Below, piece by piece: positions 1-8,951 of a DNA stretch of 64,000 bases. The stretch comes from Clostridiaceae bacterium. Its GTDB lineage: Bacteria; Bacillota; Clostridia; Oscillospirales; Acutalibacteraceae. Within the stretch, counting starts at the first letter, position 1. Each line of letters begins with the position of its first letter. Position numbers and translations under genes: made by a program. The stretch covers positions 19,244-83,243 of the forward strand of contig JAEEHB010000015.1 in assembly GCA_016280595.1 (NCBI GenBank), written 5' to 3'. The notes under the pieces are model-generated. The model was not told the origin of the DNA. It saw only the letters and a program-made list of their open reading frames with translations, and made no database searches.

Positions 1-392
1 CCGCGGCGGCGGGGCCCGCGTCAAACCTGATTATGGCTCTGCTTTTCGGCCTGCTTTATTACACATTTTATGTGATGTACAACCGCACGGGTCTCGTGTT
101 TGCGAATGTCGCCTACCTCTTTTTCTATTTCGCGGCATATGTCAATGTGACGCTCGGTATATTTAACCTCATACCGATTCCGCCGCTTGACGGCTCGAGA
201 ATACTTACGCTGTTTTTACCTACGGAAACCTACTTCAAAATAATGAGATATGAGCGCTACATTATGATAGGCGTAATGGTGCTGCTCCTCACGGGCGCGC
301 TGAGCACTCCGCTCGCGTTTATATCCGGAGGCGTGCTCAAAGGCATCTTCGCCGTAGCCTCGCTTCCTTTTAAATTACTCCGACTTATTTAA
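1..392 (+). CDS. Site-2 protease family (M50) membrane protein, 3' part
   Basis: This is the C-terminal part of a membrane-embedded zinc metalloprotease; the gene begins before the window and its frame is open from base 3. The visible part starts with a GPASN segment, like the GPxxN signature of the family. After a hydrophobic helix it carries NLIPIPPLDGSRIL, the conserved N-x-x-P-x-P-x-LDG motif whose Asp is the third zinc ligand in site-2 proteases. A final membrane segment follows. The HExxH motif must lie upstream, out of view. Its stop is 25 bp before scpA, so it is probably cotranscribed with it. In Clostridia this family often sits next to scpAB; the substrate is unknown. Confidence 0.85.
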   Translation, partial: AAAGPASNLIMALLFGLLYYTFYVMYNRTGLVFANVAYLFFYFAAYVNVTLGIFNLIPIPPLDGSRILTLFLPTETYFKIMRYERYIMIGVMVLLLTGALSTPLAFISGGVLKGIFAVASLPFKLLRLI

Positions 393-417
393 AATACTTT
401 TCAGGCAGGGAATAAAC

Positions 418-1149
418 TTGGAAAAACTTCAGTATAAACTTGAAGTCTTCGAAGGACCTATGGACCTTCTGCTTCAACTGATAAGCAAAAAACAGGTCAG
501 CATAAACGATGTGCCGATTATGGAGATAATCGAGCAGTATCTTGACTATGTCAAAGCCATGCAGGAAGACGACCTCGATATATCGAGCGAATTTCTTGAA
601 ATGGCGGCAAGGCTGATTTACATAAAAACTCTCTCTCTTCTTCCCGTTCACGAAGAGGCTGAAAAACTTGTTGAAGAACTCAGGGGAGAACTGATTGAAT
701 ACAGAGACTGCAAGGCGGTCGCGGGCGAACTCAGGACAAAGAGCATCGGATTTGACTTTTTCTGGCGCGAGCCTGAGGAGATTGAAGCCGACCTCACATA
801 CACAAGAATTCACGAGCCGGTCGATATATTCAAAGCGTATATCTCGGCTGTCGGCAAGGGGCTGCGCAAACTGCCGCCTCCTGCGGAAGCGTTCAGGGAA
901 ATCGTTGCGCGCAAGATTGTTTCGGTGGCGTCGATGGTCAGCGTTATCACCGGCAGATTTGCTTCGGGAAACAGGCAGAAGTTCAGGTCGTTTTTTGACG
1001 GCGCAACCTCGCGCTCCGAAGTGGTGGCAATCTTCCTTGCGATGCTAGCCATGGTCAAGGCGAAACGCGTGAGCGTTGACGGAGACCTTGACAACCCCGA
1101 TATCACATTGCTCAAAGGCAGAGGGGAGGAACTGGAAATTGACGAATGA
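418..1149 (+). CDS. scpA: Segregation and condensation protein A (kleisin)
   Basis: ScpA is the kleisin subunit of the SMC-ScpAB condensin, which bridges the SMC head domains and organises newly replicated chromosome arms. The 243-residue product has the usual family length. It shows the N-terminal signature FEGPMDLLLQL at about residues 11-21 and a helical acidic middle. The C-terminal winged-helix part is rich in KRVSV/ITLL-type strands. The start is TTG at 418, chosen because the family motif begins directly after it; upstream CAGGCAGGG is a modest ribosome site. It overlaps scpB (TTG at 1139), so translational coupling is likely. Confidence 0.95.
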   Translation: MEKLQYKLEVFEGPMDLLLQLISKKQVSINDVPIMEIIEQYLDYVKAMQEDDLDISSEFLEMAARLIYIKTLSLLPVHEEAEKLVEELRGELIEYRDCKAVAGELRTKSIGFDFFWREPEEIEADLTYTRIHEPVDIFKAYISAVGKGLRKLPPPAEAFREIVARKIVSVASMVSVITGRFASGNRQKFRSFFDGATSRSEVVAIFLAMLAMVKAKRVSVDGDLDNPDITLLKGRGEELEIDE

Positions 1150-1774
1150 AGAAATGAGAGCGGCGGCGGAAGCAATTCTGTTTGCAAGCGGAGAGCCGCT
1201 TGAAGCGGTGAGAATTGCGGAGGCACTCGATGTTGACACCGAAACTGCCGTGGCTGTTCTCTTTGAAGTCGGAGCAAGGCTTGACAATATGAAAAGCGGA
1301 ATCTGCCTTCTCAAACTCGGCAACAAGTATCAGCTTTGCTCGCGCACCGAATATGCGCCGCTGATAAGAGAAGTGCTCGATATCAAAAAGAATATTCCTC
1401 TCTCTAACGCGGCTCTTGAAGTGCTTGCCGTGGTAGCCTACAATCAACCCGTTACAAAAGCGTATATTGAGCAGGTCAGAGGTGTTGACTGCTCAGGCGT
1501 CGTAAATACGCTCTGCCAGAAAGGGCTTCTCGAAGAAAAAGGGCGCCTCGAACTTCCGGGCAGACCTCTGCTTTACGGCACCACGCCCAACTTCCTCAGA
1601 TGCTTCTGCCTCACCTCGCTTGCGGACCTTCCCGAGTTGCCCGAAAAGCCGGGCGACGAGATGACGGGTGTCGATGAAGAAATCGACTCCGCGCAGGGCG
1701 AGCAGATTAAAAACTTCTTCCAGGATGAGATAGAAAAAGAAACTGAATCACAGGAGGAGGAGACGGCAGAGTGA
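1139..1774 (+). CDS. scpB: Segregation and condensation protein B
   Basis: ScpB dimers bind ScpA and complete the bacterial condensin complex. The protein has two winged-helix domains; the typical beginning RAAAEAILFASGEPL is present, as is the second-domain block ALEVLAVVAYNQPVTKAYIEQVRG. I place the start at TTG 1139, because GAGGGGAGGA (1121-1130) lies eight bases upstream and homologues begin here; a longer reading from 1076 lies wholly inside scpA. That gives 211 residues, slightly longer than usual because of an acidic Glu/Gln-rich tail. The stop overlaps the GTG start of the next gene. Confidence 0.93.
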   Translation: MTNEEMRAAAEAILFASGEPLEAVRIAEALDVDTETAVAVLFEVGARLDNMKSGICLLKLGNKYQLCSRTEYAPLIREVLDIKKNIPLSNAALEVLAVVAYNQPVTKAYIEQVRGVDCSGVVNTLCQKGLLEEKGRLELPGRPLLYGTTPNFLRCFCLTSLADLPELPEKPGDEMTGVDEEIDSAQGEQIKNFFQDEIEKETESQEEETAE

Positions 1775-2487
1775 CGGCACTGTATATTATTCTCGGAATA
1801 ATACTCTTCTTCGTTCTTTTGCTGTCAATACGGGTTAAAATCAGTGTTCATTCGGAGGGCGGCATAGACCTCGCCGTAAGCTGGCTCTTCCTCAAGTTCA
1901 AAATTCTTCCGAACGAACACAAGAAAAAGAAGAAGAAAGAGAAAAAACCTAAAAAGCCGAAAAAAGAAAAGCCTAAAGACGAAACCGTACCCGAGCCGAA
2001 AGAAAAGAAAGAAAACGTATTTGTCAAGTTTTATCACAACAACGGCGTAAGCGGTGTTGTTGAACTTGTGCAGAAACTTGCCGAGGCGCTCGGCGGTATG
2101 TTTAAGGGTATAGGCAGGGCTTTCATATTCGAAGAGATTTATATTTCTCTTATCGTCGGCAGCGGTGGCAGCGCAGACACCGCCGAAAAATACGGTAAAA
2201 CCTGCGCGGCTGTATTCCCCGCTATGGGACTTATTACCGACACAATGCGGGTTAAGAAATACAGCGTTGACGTTATTCCGGATTTCATATCCGGCAGAAA
2301 CGAAGCGAGGCTCCACGCCAAAATCGATGTTATCCCGCGCAAACTCATCAACGCGGTTGTGGCGTTCGGCTTCAGAGTTCTGTTCAAAGTAGGTATCAGA
2401 TTCCTCAAAGGTCTCAAAGGCTCAAAGCCGAAGACAGCAGAGGAAAAAATAAACACAAAATCCATTACGAAAGGTGAAGCAAAATGA
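1771..2487 (+). CDS. DUF2953 membrane-anchored protein (YtfI-like)
   Basis: This 238-residue protein has one N-terminal membrane helix (about residues 4-20), then a short strand region and a strikingly lysine-rich segment (about 51-70). A DUF2953-type domain follows, with the pattern VGSGGSADTAEKYG. Its function is not established. In Bacillus subtilis the DUF2953 gene ytfI sits beside ytfJ (gerW), and the same pair is preserved here, which points to a sporulation or spore-coat context. The start is GTG 1771 with a very strong AGGAGGAGG site about ten bases upstream, and it overlaps the scpB stop by four bases. Confidence 0.82.
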   Translation: MTALYIILGIILFFVLLLSIRVKISVHSEGGIDLAVSWLFLKFKILPNEHKKKKKKEKKPKKPKKEKPKDETVPEPKEKKENVFVKFYHNNGVSGVVELVQKLAEALGGMFKGIGRAFIFEEIYISLIVGSGGSADTAEKYGKTCAAVFPAMGLITDTMRVKKYSVDVIPDFISGRNEARLHAKIDVIPRKLINAVVAFGFRVLFKVGIRFLKGLKGSKPKTAEEKINTKSITKGEAK

Positions 2488-2924
2488 AAGAACAGTCAGC
2501 ATCAGGAATTCTCGGCACATCAATTGAAAGAATCAAGGATCTTGTTGATGTAAGTACGATTATCGGCAATCCCATCAACATCAGCGCGGGCATCCAGATT
2601 ATCCCCGTGTCCAAAGTTACTTACGGCTTCGCGTCCGGCGGAAGCGACTTCCCCTCAAAGAACAATCAGGAACTTTTCGGCGGCGGCGGCGGAGCCGGCA
2701 TCACCATCACTCCCGTTGCTTTTCTCGTTGTGAATAACGGCACAGTTTCCATCAAATACATCAATGCCGCCGAAGGCTCTGTTGAGAGAGTTATCGGTAT
2801 GGTACCCGACCTTGTTGATAAAGCAAGCGATGTTATCGCTCAGCTCAAGCACAGGGATACAAGCGTTGACGCTGCCGTTGCGGATTATATGAATTCCGCC
2901 GCAGAGCAGACCGACGCCGAATAA
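2484..2924 (+). CDS. gerW: GerW/YtfJ family sporulation protein
   Basis: GerW (YtfJ) is a small soluble spore protein needed for normal germination in B. subtilis. The 146-residue product has the family core: an N-terminal GILGTSIERIKDLVDVSTIIG block, then IQIIPVSKVTYGFASGGSDF, a glycine run (GGGGGAGI) and a hydrophobic TPVAFLVV strand. It starts at ATG 2484, overlapping the DUF2953 stop by four bases, so the pair is translationally coupled. Its presence is one of the main indications that the organism forms spores. Confidence 0.9.
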   Translation: MKEQSASGILGTSIERIKDLVDVSTIIGNPINISAGIQIIPVSKVTYGFASGGSDFPSKNNQELFGGGGGAGITITPVAFLVVNNGTVSIKYINAAEGSVERVIGMVPDLVDKASDVIAQLKHRDTSVDAAVADYMNSAAEQTDAE

Positions 2925-2941
2925 TTACGGGGTGATAAGAC

Positions 2942-3676
2942 TTGCCTCGTGAAAAGATACGCCTTCAGAAGTTTCTCGCCGACGCGGGAGTTGCTTCAAG
3001 GCGCAAATCGGAAGAACTGATTGCTCAGGGGCTCGTGAGAGTGAACAACAGAGTGGCAAAAATAGGTGACAGCGTAGATGTGCGAAACGATACCGTCACC
3101 GTCAGGGGCAAAAGAGTGTTTCAGGCGAAAAACCTGTATTACATTCTGCTCAATAAACCCCGCGGCTATGTCACCACCACCGACGACGAACTCGGCCGTA
3201 AGTGCGTGACCGATCTTGTGAAGATAAAGGGGCGCTTATATCCCGTAGGGCGGCTTGACCGCGCTTCGGAGGGCGCGCTCATCCTCACAAACGACGGCGA
3301 GTTTGCCAACGCTCTTATGCACCCGTCACACCATGTGCCCAAAACCTACCGCGTGACCGTTAAGGACGATGTTACCGACGCTCAGGCAAAACAGCTTGCC
3401 GAAGGTGTTGAAATTGACGGCAGGATGACCGCGCCCGCAGAGGTGCAGGTGCTCGAAAGGCTTGAAGGCAAAACCGTATTGCGGATTGTCCTCTATGAGG
3501 GCAGAAACAGGCAGATACGCCGTATGCTCGAGTCTCTCGGCAAAGAGGTTATCCGTCTCAAGCGCACGGCAATCGGTAAAATCGAACTCGGCACTCTGCC
3601 CGTAGGCAAATACCGCGACCTTACCGAAAAAGAGATTGCGTCTCTGCTTTCATCGGCGGGAGCGGACAGGGAGTAA
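2942..3676 (+). CDS. rluB: rRNA pseudouridine synthase, RluB/RsuA family
   Basis: This enzyme converts uridine to pseudouridine in ribosomal RNA, most likely at the RluB position of 23S rRNA. An N-terminal S4 RNA-binding domain (LQKFLADAGVASRRKSEELI, about residues 8-27) is followed by the synthase domain. That domain holds the catalytic GRLDRASEGALILTNDG motif, where Asp is the nucleophile, and the RNRQIRRMLESLG motif typical of the RsuA/RluB branch. Length is 244 residues, normal for the family. The start is TTG 2942, preceded by a weak GGGGTGAT site. It sits between the sporulation pair and a small unknown gene; scpAB-rluB linkage is common in Firmicutes. Confidence 0.93.
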   Translation: MPREKIRLQKFLADAGVASRRKSEELIAQGLVRVNNRVAKIGDSVDVRNDTVTVRGKRVFQAKNLYYILLNKPRGYVTTTDDELGRKCVTDLVKIKGRLYPVGRLDRASEGALILTNDGEFANALMHPSHHVPKTYRVTVKDDVTDAQAKQLAEGVEIDGRMTAPAEVQVLERLEGKTVLRIVLYEGRNRQIRRMLESLGKEVIRLKRTAIGKIELGTLPVGKYRDLTEKEIASLLSSAGADRE

Positions 3677-3679
3677 ACT

Positions 3680-4024
3680 ATGCTTGTATTCAGGCCTAAA
3701 GACGAAAAAGAAAAAACTGCGGCTTATGAGGCGGAACTTGAAGGCGTAAAGTGCGGAAGATGCGAATTCACATTTTCCGGCTGGCAGATGTTTTTTACAC
3801 TGATTGAAAGTTCCGATGATATCATTACCGAGGGGCTTCTCAGAAGCGCCATGAACTACTGCGCCAACAGAGGTGTTTACACCGCCTCAATCGGCAGTGA
3901 TATGCTCTCGCCCGCCGCAAAAAGACTCGGCTTCTCGGAAGAAGACCTCACGGTGGATATCCCCGACGCGCTCACATCCGCCTGCTGCTGTCACAGCCCC
4001 GATAAGCCGGAGAAACCGGAGTGA
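3680..4024 (+). CDS. Small protein resembling the C-terminal half of a GNAT domain
   Basis: This 114-residue protein is not recognised with certainty. The block EGLLRSAMNYCANRGVYTA, followed by AKRLGF, looks like the final helix-strand-helix of a GNAT acetyltransferase. An acetyl-CoA loop and a full-length fold are lacking. The tail carries three consecutive cysteines (SACCCHSP) and a Pro/Lys/Glu end, which could hold metal. It starts three bases after rluB and ends five bases before yicC, in the same direction and with the same codon style, so it is a real operon member. Its function is unknown. Confidence 0.75.
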   Translation: MLVFRPKDEKEKTAAYEAELEGVKCGRCEFTFSGWQMFFTLIESSDDIITEGLLRSAMNYCANRGVYTASIGSDMLSPAAKRLGFSEEDLTVDIPDALTSACCCHSPDKPEKPE

Positions 4025-4029
4025 TTTGA

Positions 4030-4908
4030 TTGATCAGAAGTATGACCGGTTACGGCAGATGCCAGGACACTGCCGCCGGTATGAATATTACGGTTGAACT
4101 CAAAAGCGTGAACAACCGTTACTTTGATTTTTCTTCAAGGCTTCCGAGAAACTACGGTTTCCTTGATGAAAAACTCAAGAGTTATTTTATGAAAACCCTC
4201 TCAAGGGGAAAACTCGAGTGCAGCGTTACCATTGAAATGGCGGAAGAGCCCGATGTTATCGTTGCGGTGAATTCACCCCTTGTACAGAGTTACCTAAAGG
4301 CTTACGAAGAGATTTCGGAAAAATTCGGTCTCGAAAACGATATCAAAGTTTCCGATATCGTAAGGGCGCCGGATGTGCTCGCGCTTCGCAAGCAGCCCGA
4401 AGACGAAGAAAAAATATGGAGCGCCGTTGAATCGGTTGCCTCCCGCGCGCTTGAAAAATTCATACTTATGCGCGAGGCTGAAGGCGAGCGGCTCAGGGCA
4501 GATGTTCTCTCACGTCTTGACACTATTCTTGAAAATGTTGCCTTCGTTGAAGAGAGATCCCCTCAGACCGTGAAAGAGTATAACGAGAAACTTCTTTCAA
4601 GGCTCAGGGAACTGCTTGAAGACACAAGCATTGAGGAGCAGCGCCTTCTTACCGAGGCGGCGATATTCGCAGATAAGATAGCCGTTGCGGAGGAGACAGT
4701 GAGACTGCGCAGTCATATTGAGCAGATGCGTCTTTTCCTCGATGCGGATGAAGCGATAGGCAAAAAGATGGATTTCCTTGTTCAGGAAATGAACAGGGAG
4801 GCAAACACCATCGGCTCAAAGGCAAACGATACGCAGATTGCCTCGAAGGTGGTTGACATCAAAGCGGAAATCGAAAAAATCCGCGAGCAGATTCAGAATA
4901 TCGAGTAA
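4030..4908 (+). CDS. yicC: YicC/YloC family endoribonuclease
   Basis: YicC-family proteins form ring-like oligomers and act as endoribonucleases in RNA turnover. The 292-residue product begins with the hallmark IRSMTGYGR and continues with [12 protein letters not shown] and [12 protein letters not shown], the YicC N-terminal domain. The C-terminal DUF1732 part ends with [22 protein letters not shown] and a helical [16 protein letters not shown], all diagnostic. The start is TTG 4030, directly before the family motif. In Firmicutes yicC (yloC) is conserved next to remA, gmk and rpoZ, and that order is intact here. Confidence 0.95.
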   Translation: MIRSMTGYGRCQDTAAGMNITVELKSVNNRYFDFSSRLPRNYGFLDEKLKSYFMKTLSRGKLECSVTIEMAEEPDVIVAVNSPLVQSYLKAYEEISEKFGLENDIKVSDIVRAPDVLALRKQPEDEEKIWSAVESVASRALEKFILMREAEGERLRADVLSRLDTILENVAFVEERSPQTVKEYNEKLLSRLRELLEDTSIEEQRLLTEAAIFADKIAVAEETVRLRSHIEQMRLFLDADEAIGKKMDFLVQEMNREANTIGSKANDTQIASKVVDIKAEIEKIREQIQNIE

Positions 4909-4919
4909 GGACTGTTGGT

Positions 4920-5177
4920 ATGAAACTTATAAACATCGGCTTCGGCAATATGATAAACGCAAGCCGCCTTGTGGCAATCGTCAGCCCCGAATCCGCTCCC
5001 GTAAAAAGGATGATTCAGGAGAGCAGAGAAAAGGGCAACCTCATAGATGCCACTCACGGCAGACGCACCAGAGCGGTGCTCATTACAGACAGCGACCACA
5101 TCATCCTTACTTATCTGCAGAGTGAAACGGTTGCCGCCCGTCTTAACGAAGAGGAGGATGTGCGTGATGACGACTGA
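4920..5177 (+). CDS. remA: RemA-like (DUF370) DNA-binding regulator
   Basis: RemA is a small DNA-binding protein that activates biofilm-matrix and osmoprotection operons in B. subtilis. The 85-residue product matches the family along its full length: [30 protein letters not shown] helix, and [18 protein letters not shown]. It lies between yicC and gmk, its usual position (yloC-remA-gmk-rpoZ), so the assignment is secure by both sequence and context. Regulatory targets in this organism cannot be read from the window. The end overlaps the start of gmk. Confidence 0.92.
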   Translation: MKLINIGFGNMINASRLVAIVSPESAPVKRMIQESREKGNLIDATHGRRTRAVLITDSDHIILTYLQSETVAARLNEEEDVRDDD

Positions 5178-5784
5178 TAAAAAAGGAGTTCTTGTTATTC
5201 TTTCCGGCCCGTCGGGCAGCGGTAAGGATACCGTGCTCAGCGAACTGGTTGCGAGAAACGAGGATGTACGCGTATCCATCTCGATGACCACCCGTCAGAA
5301 AAGAGCGGGAGAAATTGACGGAATCCACTATTATTTTGTTGACAGGGATTACTTCCTCAAAAAGATTGAAGACGGAAGTATGCTCGAATACGCGGAGTAC
5401 GCCGGCAACTTTTACGGCACTCCCAAAGCCCCTGTTGACGAGATGCTCAGAAACGGCATAAACGTTGTGCTTGAAATAGAAGTGCAGGGAGCGGACAAAA
5501 TCCGCAAACTCTATCCCGATGTAGTCAGCGTATTCCTTATGCCCCCGTCTCTGAGTACCCTTGAGGCTAGAATCAGGATGAGAGGCACGGAAGACGAGGA
5601 GACAATAGCCCACCGCCTGTTTATCGCGGAGCAGGAAATCCGCAGGGCGGACGAATTCGGCTATGTGATTGTCAATGACACGGTAACGGATGCCGTTGAA
5701 GCATTTGAAACGATAATAAAAGCTGAAAAACTCAAATTCAGCAGAAACAAACATATTATAAGCGAGGTAGCAGGAAATGTTTAA
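5167..5784 (+). CDS. gmk: Guanylate kinase
   Basis: Gmk phosphorylates GMP to GDP with ATP, an essential step in guanine nucleotide and (p)ppGpp metabolism. The P-loop [16 protein letters not shown] lies near the N-terminus. [20 protein letters not shown] carries the GMP-binding Arg/Tyr residues, and the lid region [15 protein letters not shown] is present. I choose ATG 5167, seven to nine bases after GAGGAGGA (5151-5158); a GTG at 5164 is equally possible. This gives 205 residues, the usual size. A longer upstream reading lies within remA and is rejected. It is followed by rpoZ, the standard pairing. Confidence 0.95.
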   Translation: MTTDKKGVLVILSGPSGSGKDTVLSELVARNEDVRVSISMTTRQKRAGEIDGIHYYFVDRDYFLKKIEDGSMLEYAEYAGNFYGTPKAPVDEMLRNGINVVLEIEVQGADKIRKLYPDVVSVFLMPPSLSTLEARIRMRGTEDEETIAHRLFIAEQEIRRADEFGYVIVNDTVTDAVEAFETIIKAEKLKFSRNKHIISEVAGNV

Positions 5785-5986
5785 TCCCGATTTAAGTGTA
5801 GTTCTTCAGGACCATCTCAGCCGTTACTCTCTTGTAACAGCCACGGCAAAGAGAGCAAGAGAAATCGCGGCTGAAGACCAGGCAAACGGTGAAACAAGCA
5901 CCGAAAAGCCAGTGACAAGGGCTCTCGACCAGATTTTATCAGGCGAGTATGTAATTGTTGAGCCCGAGGAGATAAGAGATATCTGA
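5777..5986 (+). CDS. rpoZ: RNA polymerase omega subunit
   Basis: Omega helps the assembly and stability of RNA polymerase by clamping the beta' subunit. The 69-residue product is typical in size. It has the conserved block SRYSLVTATAKRAREIA, in which the helix contacts beta', followed by PVTRALDQILSGEYVIVEPEE. Its ATG overlaps the gmk stop by eight bases, so it is translationally coupled to gmk, a near-universal arrangement. Confidence 0.93.
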   Translation: MFNPDLSVVLQDHLSRYSLVTATAKRAREIAAEDQANGETSTEKPVTRALDQILSGEYVIVEPEEIRDI

Positions 5987-6026
5987 GCGCTTTTCAGCGG
6001 AATAATCCCGGCACGGAGGTGATGAT

Positions 6027-8468
6027 ATGAAATTCGCAAAGGTTGCCGTTGAAGCGGCCAATTACTCCTTTGATTCCGAATTTGATTATATTGTCCCTCC
6101 CGAAATCGAAAATGAGGCCCAGGCCGGCAAACGTGTTACCGTGCCCTTCGGCAACGGCAACAAAAAGAGCGTCGGTATGATTTTTGAAATCACATCCGAG
6201 TCTCAGGGCAAACGCCTCAAAAAGATTATATCCGTTGACGATGAAAAGCCCGTGCTCTCCGAAGAGATGCTCAGACTTGCGCTGTTTATGAAAGACAGAT
6301 GCTTTTGCACTCTTTATGACTGCGTCAAGGCGATGCTCCCGTCGGGTCTCGGCAGAAAAATAGTCAACTCCTACGCGCTCAGCACCGATGTAACAGGTGA
6401 GCAGATTGACGCTCTCGAAGCGAATGCAAGAGAATTCTGCCGCTTCCTTGAGGAGAGAGGCACATTTGTCAGGGAAGACCTGGTATTCAAAAATCTCTCC
6501 ATTAAAGCAGACAAAAGCATACCCTCCACTCTGCTTAAGAAAGGTTATATCCTTTCACAGAGCGATTCGGTAAGGCGTCTCGGCGATGTCACATCCAGAA
6601 TGGTCAGACTGCTTCCCGGCTGGGAGGAAGTCAGACTTACGCAGAAGCAGAAGGAAACCGCCCTTGTCCTCAGGGATGCGGGCGCGGCTACCGTGAGTGA
6701 ACTGTGCTACTTCACCGGCAACAGCCCTGCAGTAGCAAATGCTCTTGTCAAAAACGGAGCCGCGGAGTTTTTCGAAACGGCGGTCGATTATTATTCCGCC
6801 CTTTCCGACGGCGAAGGCGAGAGAAAAGAAATCAGCCTCACTTCCGAGCAGCAGGCCGCTTTTGATGAGCTCAGAGCAAAAGCACTCTCGGGCGAAAGAA
6901 GCACCTATCTTCTCTACGGCGTAACAGGCAGCGGAAAAACTTCCGTCTATATGCGCGTTATGGATGAAGTGCTTGACAGCGGCAAAAGCGTTTTACTGCT
7001 TGTGCCCGAAATCGGTCTCACACCGCAGGCGCTGAGTATATTCTGCAAGAGATACGGCAAAAACGTAGCCGTCTTTCACTCCGCCCTCTCGATGAGAGAG
7101 AGAATAGAGCAGTGGAAGCGGGTTAAAAACTCCGAGGCAAAAGTTGTTATCGGCACAAGGAGCGCGGTCTTTGCTCCGTTTGAAAATCTCGGCCTCATCA
7201 TAATTGACGAGGAGCAGGAGCACACCTATAAATCCGAGCAGACTCCCCGATATGACGCGGCAGATGTGGCAAAATTCAGGGCGGCTTACAATAACTGCCT
7301 GCTGCTGCTTGCCTCCGCAACCCCCAGGGTTGAGAGTTATGCCGCGGCGCTCAAAGGCCGTTACGGCTTATGCACCCTCACGGGCAGATACGGGGCGGCG
7401 GATATCCCGGAAGTGAAAACTGTGGATATGCGCACTGCCGAAAAAATGCCGGACTGCCCCGAAATAAGCAAAGAACTTTACGAATCAATTAAAGCCAACA
7501 CAGAAGCGCATAAGCAGACAATTCTGCTTATAAACCGCAGAGGCTTCAACACCTTCGCGGTCTGCGATTCCTGCGCTCAGGTAATCAACTGCCCGAACTG
7601 CAGCATATCGCTCACTTATCATTCCGCAAACAACAGGCTTATGTGCCACTACTGCGGATATTCACGGCCCTTCACGAAGGAATGCCCGACCTGCGGCAAA
7701 CCGGGTGTGAGGTATGCCGGCTTCGGCACCCAGAAAATACAGGATGACCTTGAATCGCTTTTCAAGGATGCCAAAGTGCTCAGGATGGATGCCGATACCA
7801 CCACCGCAAAGAATTCCCATGAAAAACTTCTCGGCGCTTTCGAGCGCGGTGAATACGATATACTTATGGGCACGCAGATGGTTGCAAAAGGTCTCGATTT
7901 TCCCAATGTCACTCTTGTAGGCGTGATTTCGGTTGACCAGCAGCTTTATAACGATGATTTCCGCTCGCTCGAAAAAGCGTTTTCCCTGCTCACTCAGGTG
8001 GTGGGCAGAAGCGGCAGGGGAGAGAGCAAGGGCATAGCGATTATTCAGACCCTTACCCCCGAAAACGAGATTATCCGCCTTGCCGCCCTGCAGGATTACG
8101 ACAGATTTTTCAAAACGGAAATCAGAATCAGAAAGGGTATGCAGTACCCGCCATTCTGTGATTTATGCGTGATAGGAGTAACGGGCAGTGAGGAGAGCGC
8201 CGTAAGAGGCGCCTGCGAAGGAATAACCCGCCTGCTTTCACTCAAGTCATCGGAGGAATACAAAGACGAGAAAATGATTGTTTTGCGCCCCGTGCCCGCA
8301 AGGGTAGCAAGAATGGGCGGAAAATTCAGATACAGAATAATTATCAAATGCCGCAACAGCGCCGGATTCAGGCGTATGATTTCGGAAATTCTTAAAGAAA
8401 CAGGCACGGACAAGATGTATAAAAATGTAACGGTTTACGCCGACATTAATCCAGACGCCGTGCTGTGA
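6027..8468 (+). CDS. priA: Primosomal protein N' (replication restart helicase PriA)
   Basis: PriA is the 3'-5' DNA helicase that recognises stalled forks and reloads the replisome. The 813-residue protein has the N-terminal 3'BD fold (VAVEAANYSFDSEFDYIVP) and a Walker A motif GVTGSGKTSVYM near residues 297-305. A DEEQEHTY helicase box comes next. Around residues 512-560 there is a zinc-binding insertion with eight cysteines in four CxxC pairs, and the helicase C-terminal motifs GTQMVAKGLDFPNV and QVVGRSGRG follow. The start ATG has GGAGGTGAT upstream. It is part of the gmk-rpoZ-priA-def-fmt run conserved across Firmicutes. Confidence 0.96.
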   Translation: MKFAKVAVEAANYSFDSEFDYIVPPEIENEAQAGKRVTVPFGNGNKKSVGMIFEITSESQGKRLKKIISVDDEKPVLSEEMLRLALFMKDRCFCTLYDCVKAMLPSGLGRKIVNSYALSTDVTGEQIDALEANAREFCRFLEERGTFVREDLVFKNLSIKADKSIPSTLLKKGYILSQSDSVRRLGDVTSRMVRLLPGWEEVRLTQKQKETALVLRDAGAATVSELCYFTGNSPAVANALVKNGAAEFFETAVDYYSALSDGEGERKEISLTSEQQAAFDELRAKALSGERSTYLLYGVTGSGKTSVYMRVMDEVLDSGKSVLLLVPEIGLTPQALSIFCKRYGKNVAVFHSALSMRERIEQWKRVKNSEAKVVIGTRSAVFAPFENLGLIIIDEEQEHTYKSEQTPRYDAADVAKFRAAYNNCLLLLASATPRVESYAAALKGRYGLCTLTGRYGAADIPEVKTVDMRTAEKMPDCPEISKELYESIKANTEAHKQTILLINRRGFNTFAVCDSCAQVINCPNCSISLTYHSANNRLMCHYCGYSRPFTKECPTCGKPGVRYAGFGTQKIQDDLESLFKDAKVLRMDADTTTAKNSHEKLLGAFERGEYDILMGTQMVAKGLDFPNVTLVGVISVDQQLYNDDFRSLEKAFSLLTQVVGRSGRGESKGIAIIQTLTPENEIIRLAALQDYDRFFKTEIRIRKGMQYPPFCDLCVIGVTGSEESAVRGACEGITRLLSLKSSEEYKDEKMIVLRPVPARVARMGGKFRYRIIIKCRNSAGFRRMISEILKETGTDKMYKNVTVYADINPDAVL

Positions 8469-8476
8469 GGTAAAAT

Positions 8477-8947
8477 ATGGCACTCAGAAAAATAGTTGAG
8501 GTCGGCGACCCGATTCTCAGAAAAAAATCAAGGCCGGTCGAAAAATTTGACGAAAGGCTCCACACTTTGCTCGACGATATGAGAGAAACTATGTATGAGC
8601 AAAACGGTGTTGGTCTCGCTGCGGTGCAGGTAGGCGTGCTCAGACGCGTGGTTGTTATGGACTGCTCAACTGATAAGAGCGGCTACCTTGAACTTATAAA
8701 CCCCGAAATAATCGAAACCGAAGGAGAGCAGTGCGAGCAGGAAGGCTGCCTCTCTCTGCCCGGGAAAACCGGCATCACAAAACGCCCCGCCGAAGTCAAG
8801 GTGAAAGCGCTTGACAGAAACGGCAACTGGTGTGTCTACAAAGGCACGGAACTCAAGGCGAGATGTTTCTGCCACGAGATAGATCATCTTGACGGCATCC
8901 TGTTTACCGACAGATTAAAGCCCGCTATTGAAACTGATTTAGGGTGA
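8477..8947 (+). CDS. def: Peptide deformylase
   Basis: This metal-dependent hydrolase removes the formyl group from the initiator methionine of new proteins. All three catalytic motifs are present in 156 residues: GVGLAAVQVG (motif 1), EGCLSLPG with the metal-binding Cys (motif 2), and HEIDHLDG with the two His ligands and catalytic Glu (motif 3). It is nine bases after priA and five before fmt, which adds the formyl group, so the add and remove steps are encoded together. Confidence 0.97.
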   Translation: MALRKIVEVGDPILRKKSRPVEKFDERLHTLLDDMRETMYEQNGVGLAAVQVGVLRRVVVMDCSTDKSGYLELINPEIIETEGEQCEQEGCLSLPGKTGITKRPAEVKVKALDRNGNWCVYKGTELKARCFCHEIDHLDGILFTDRLKPAIETDLG

Positions 8948-8951
8948 GATA

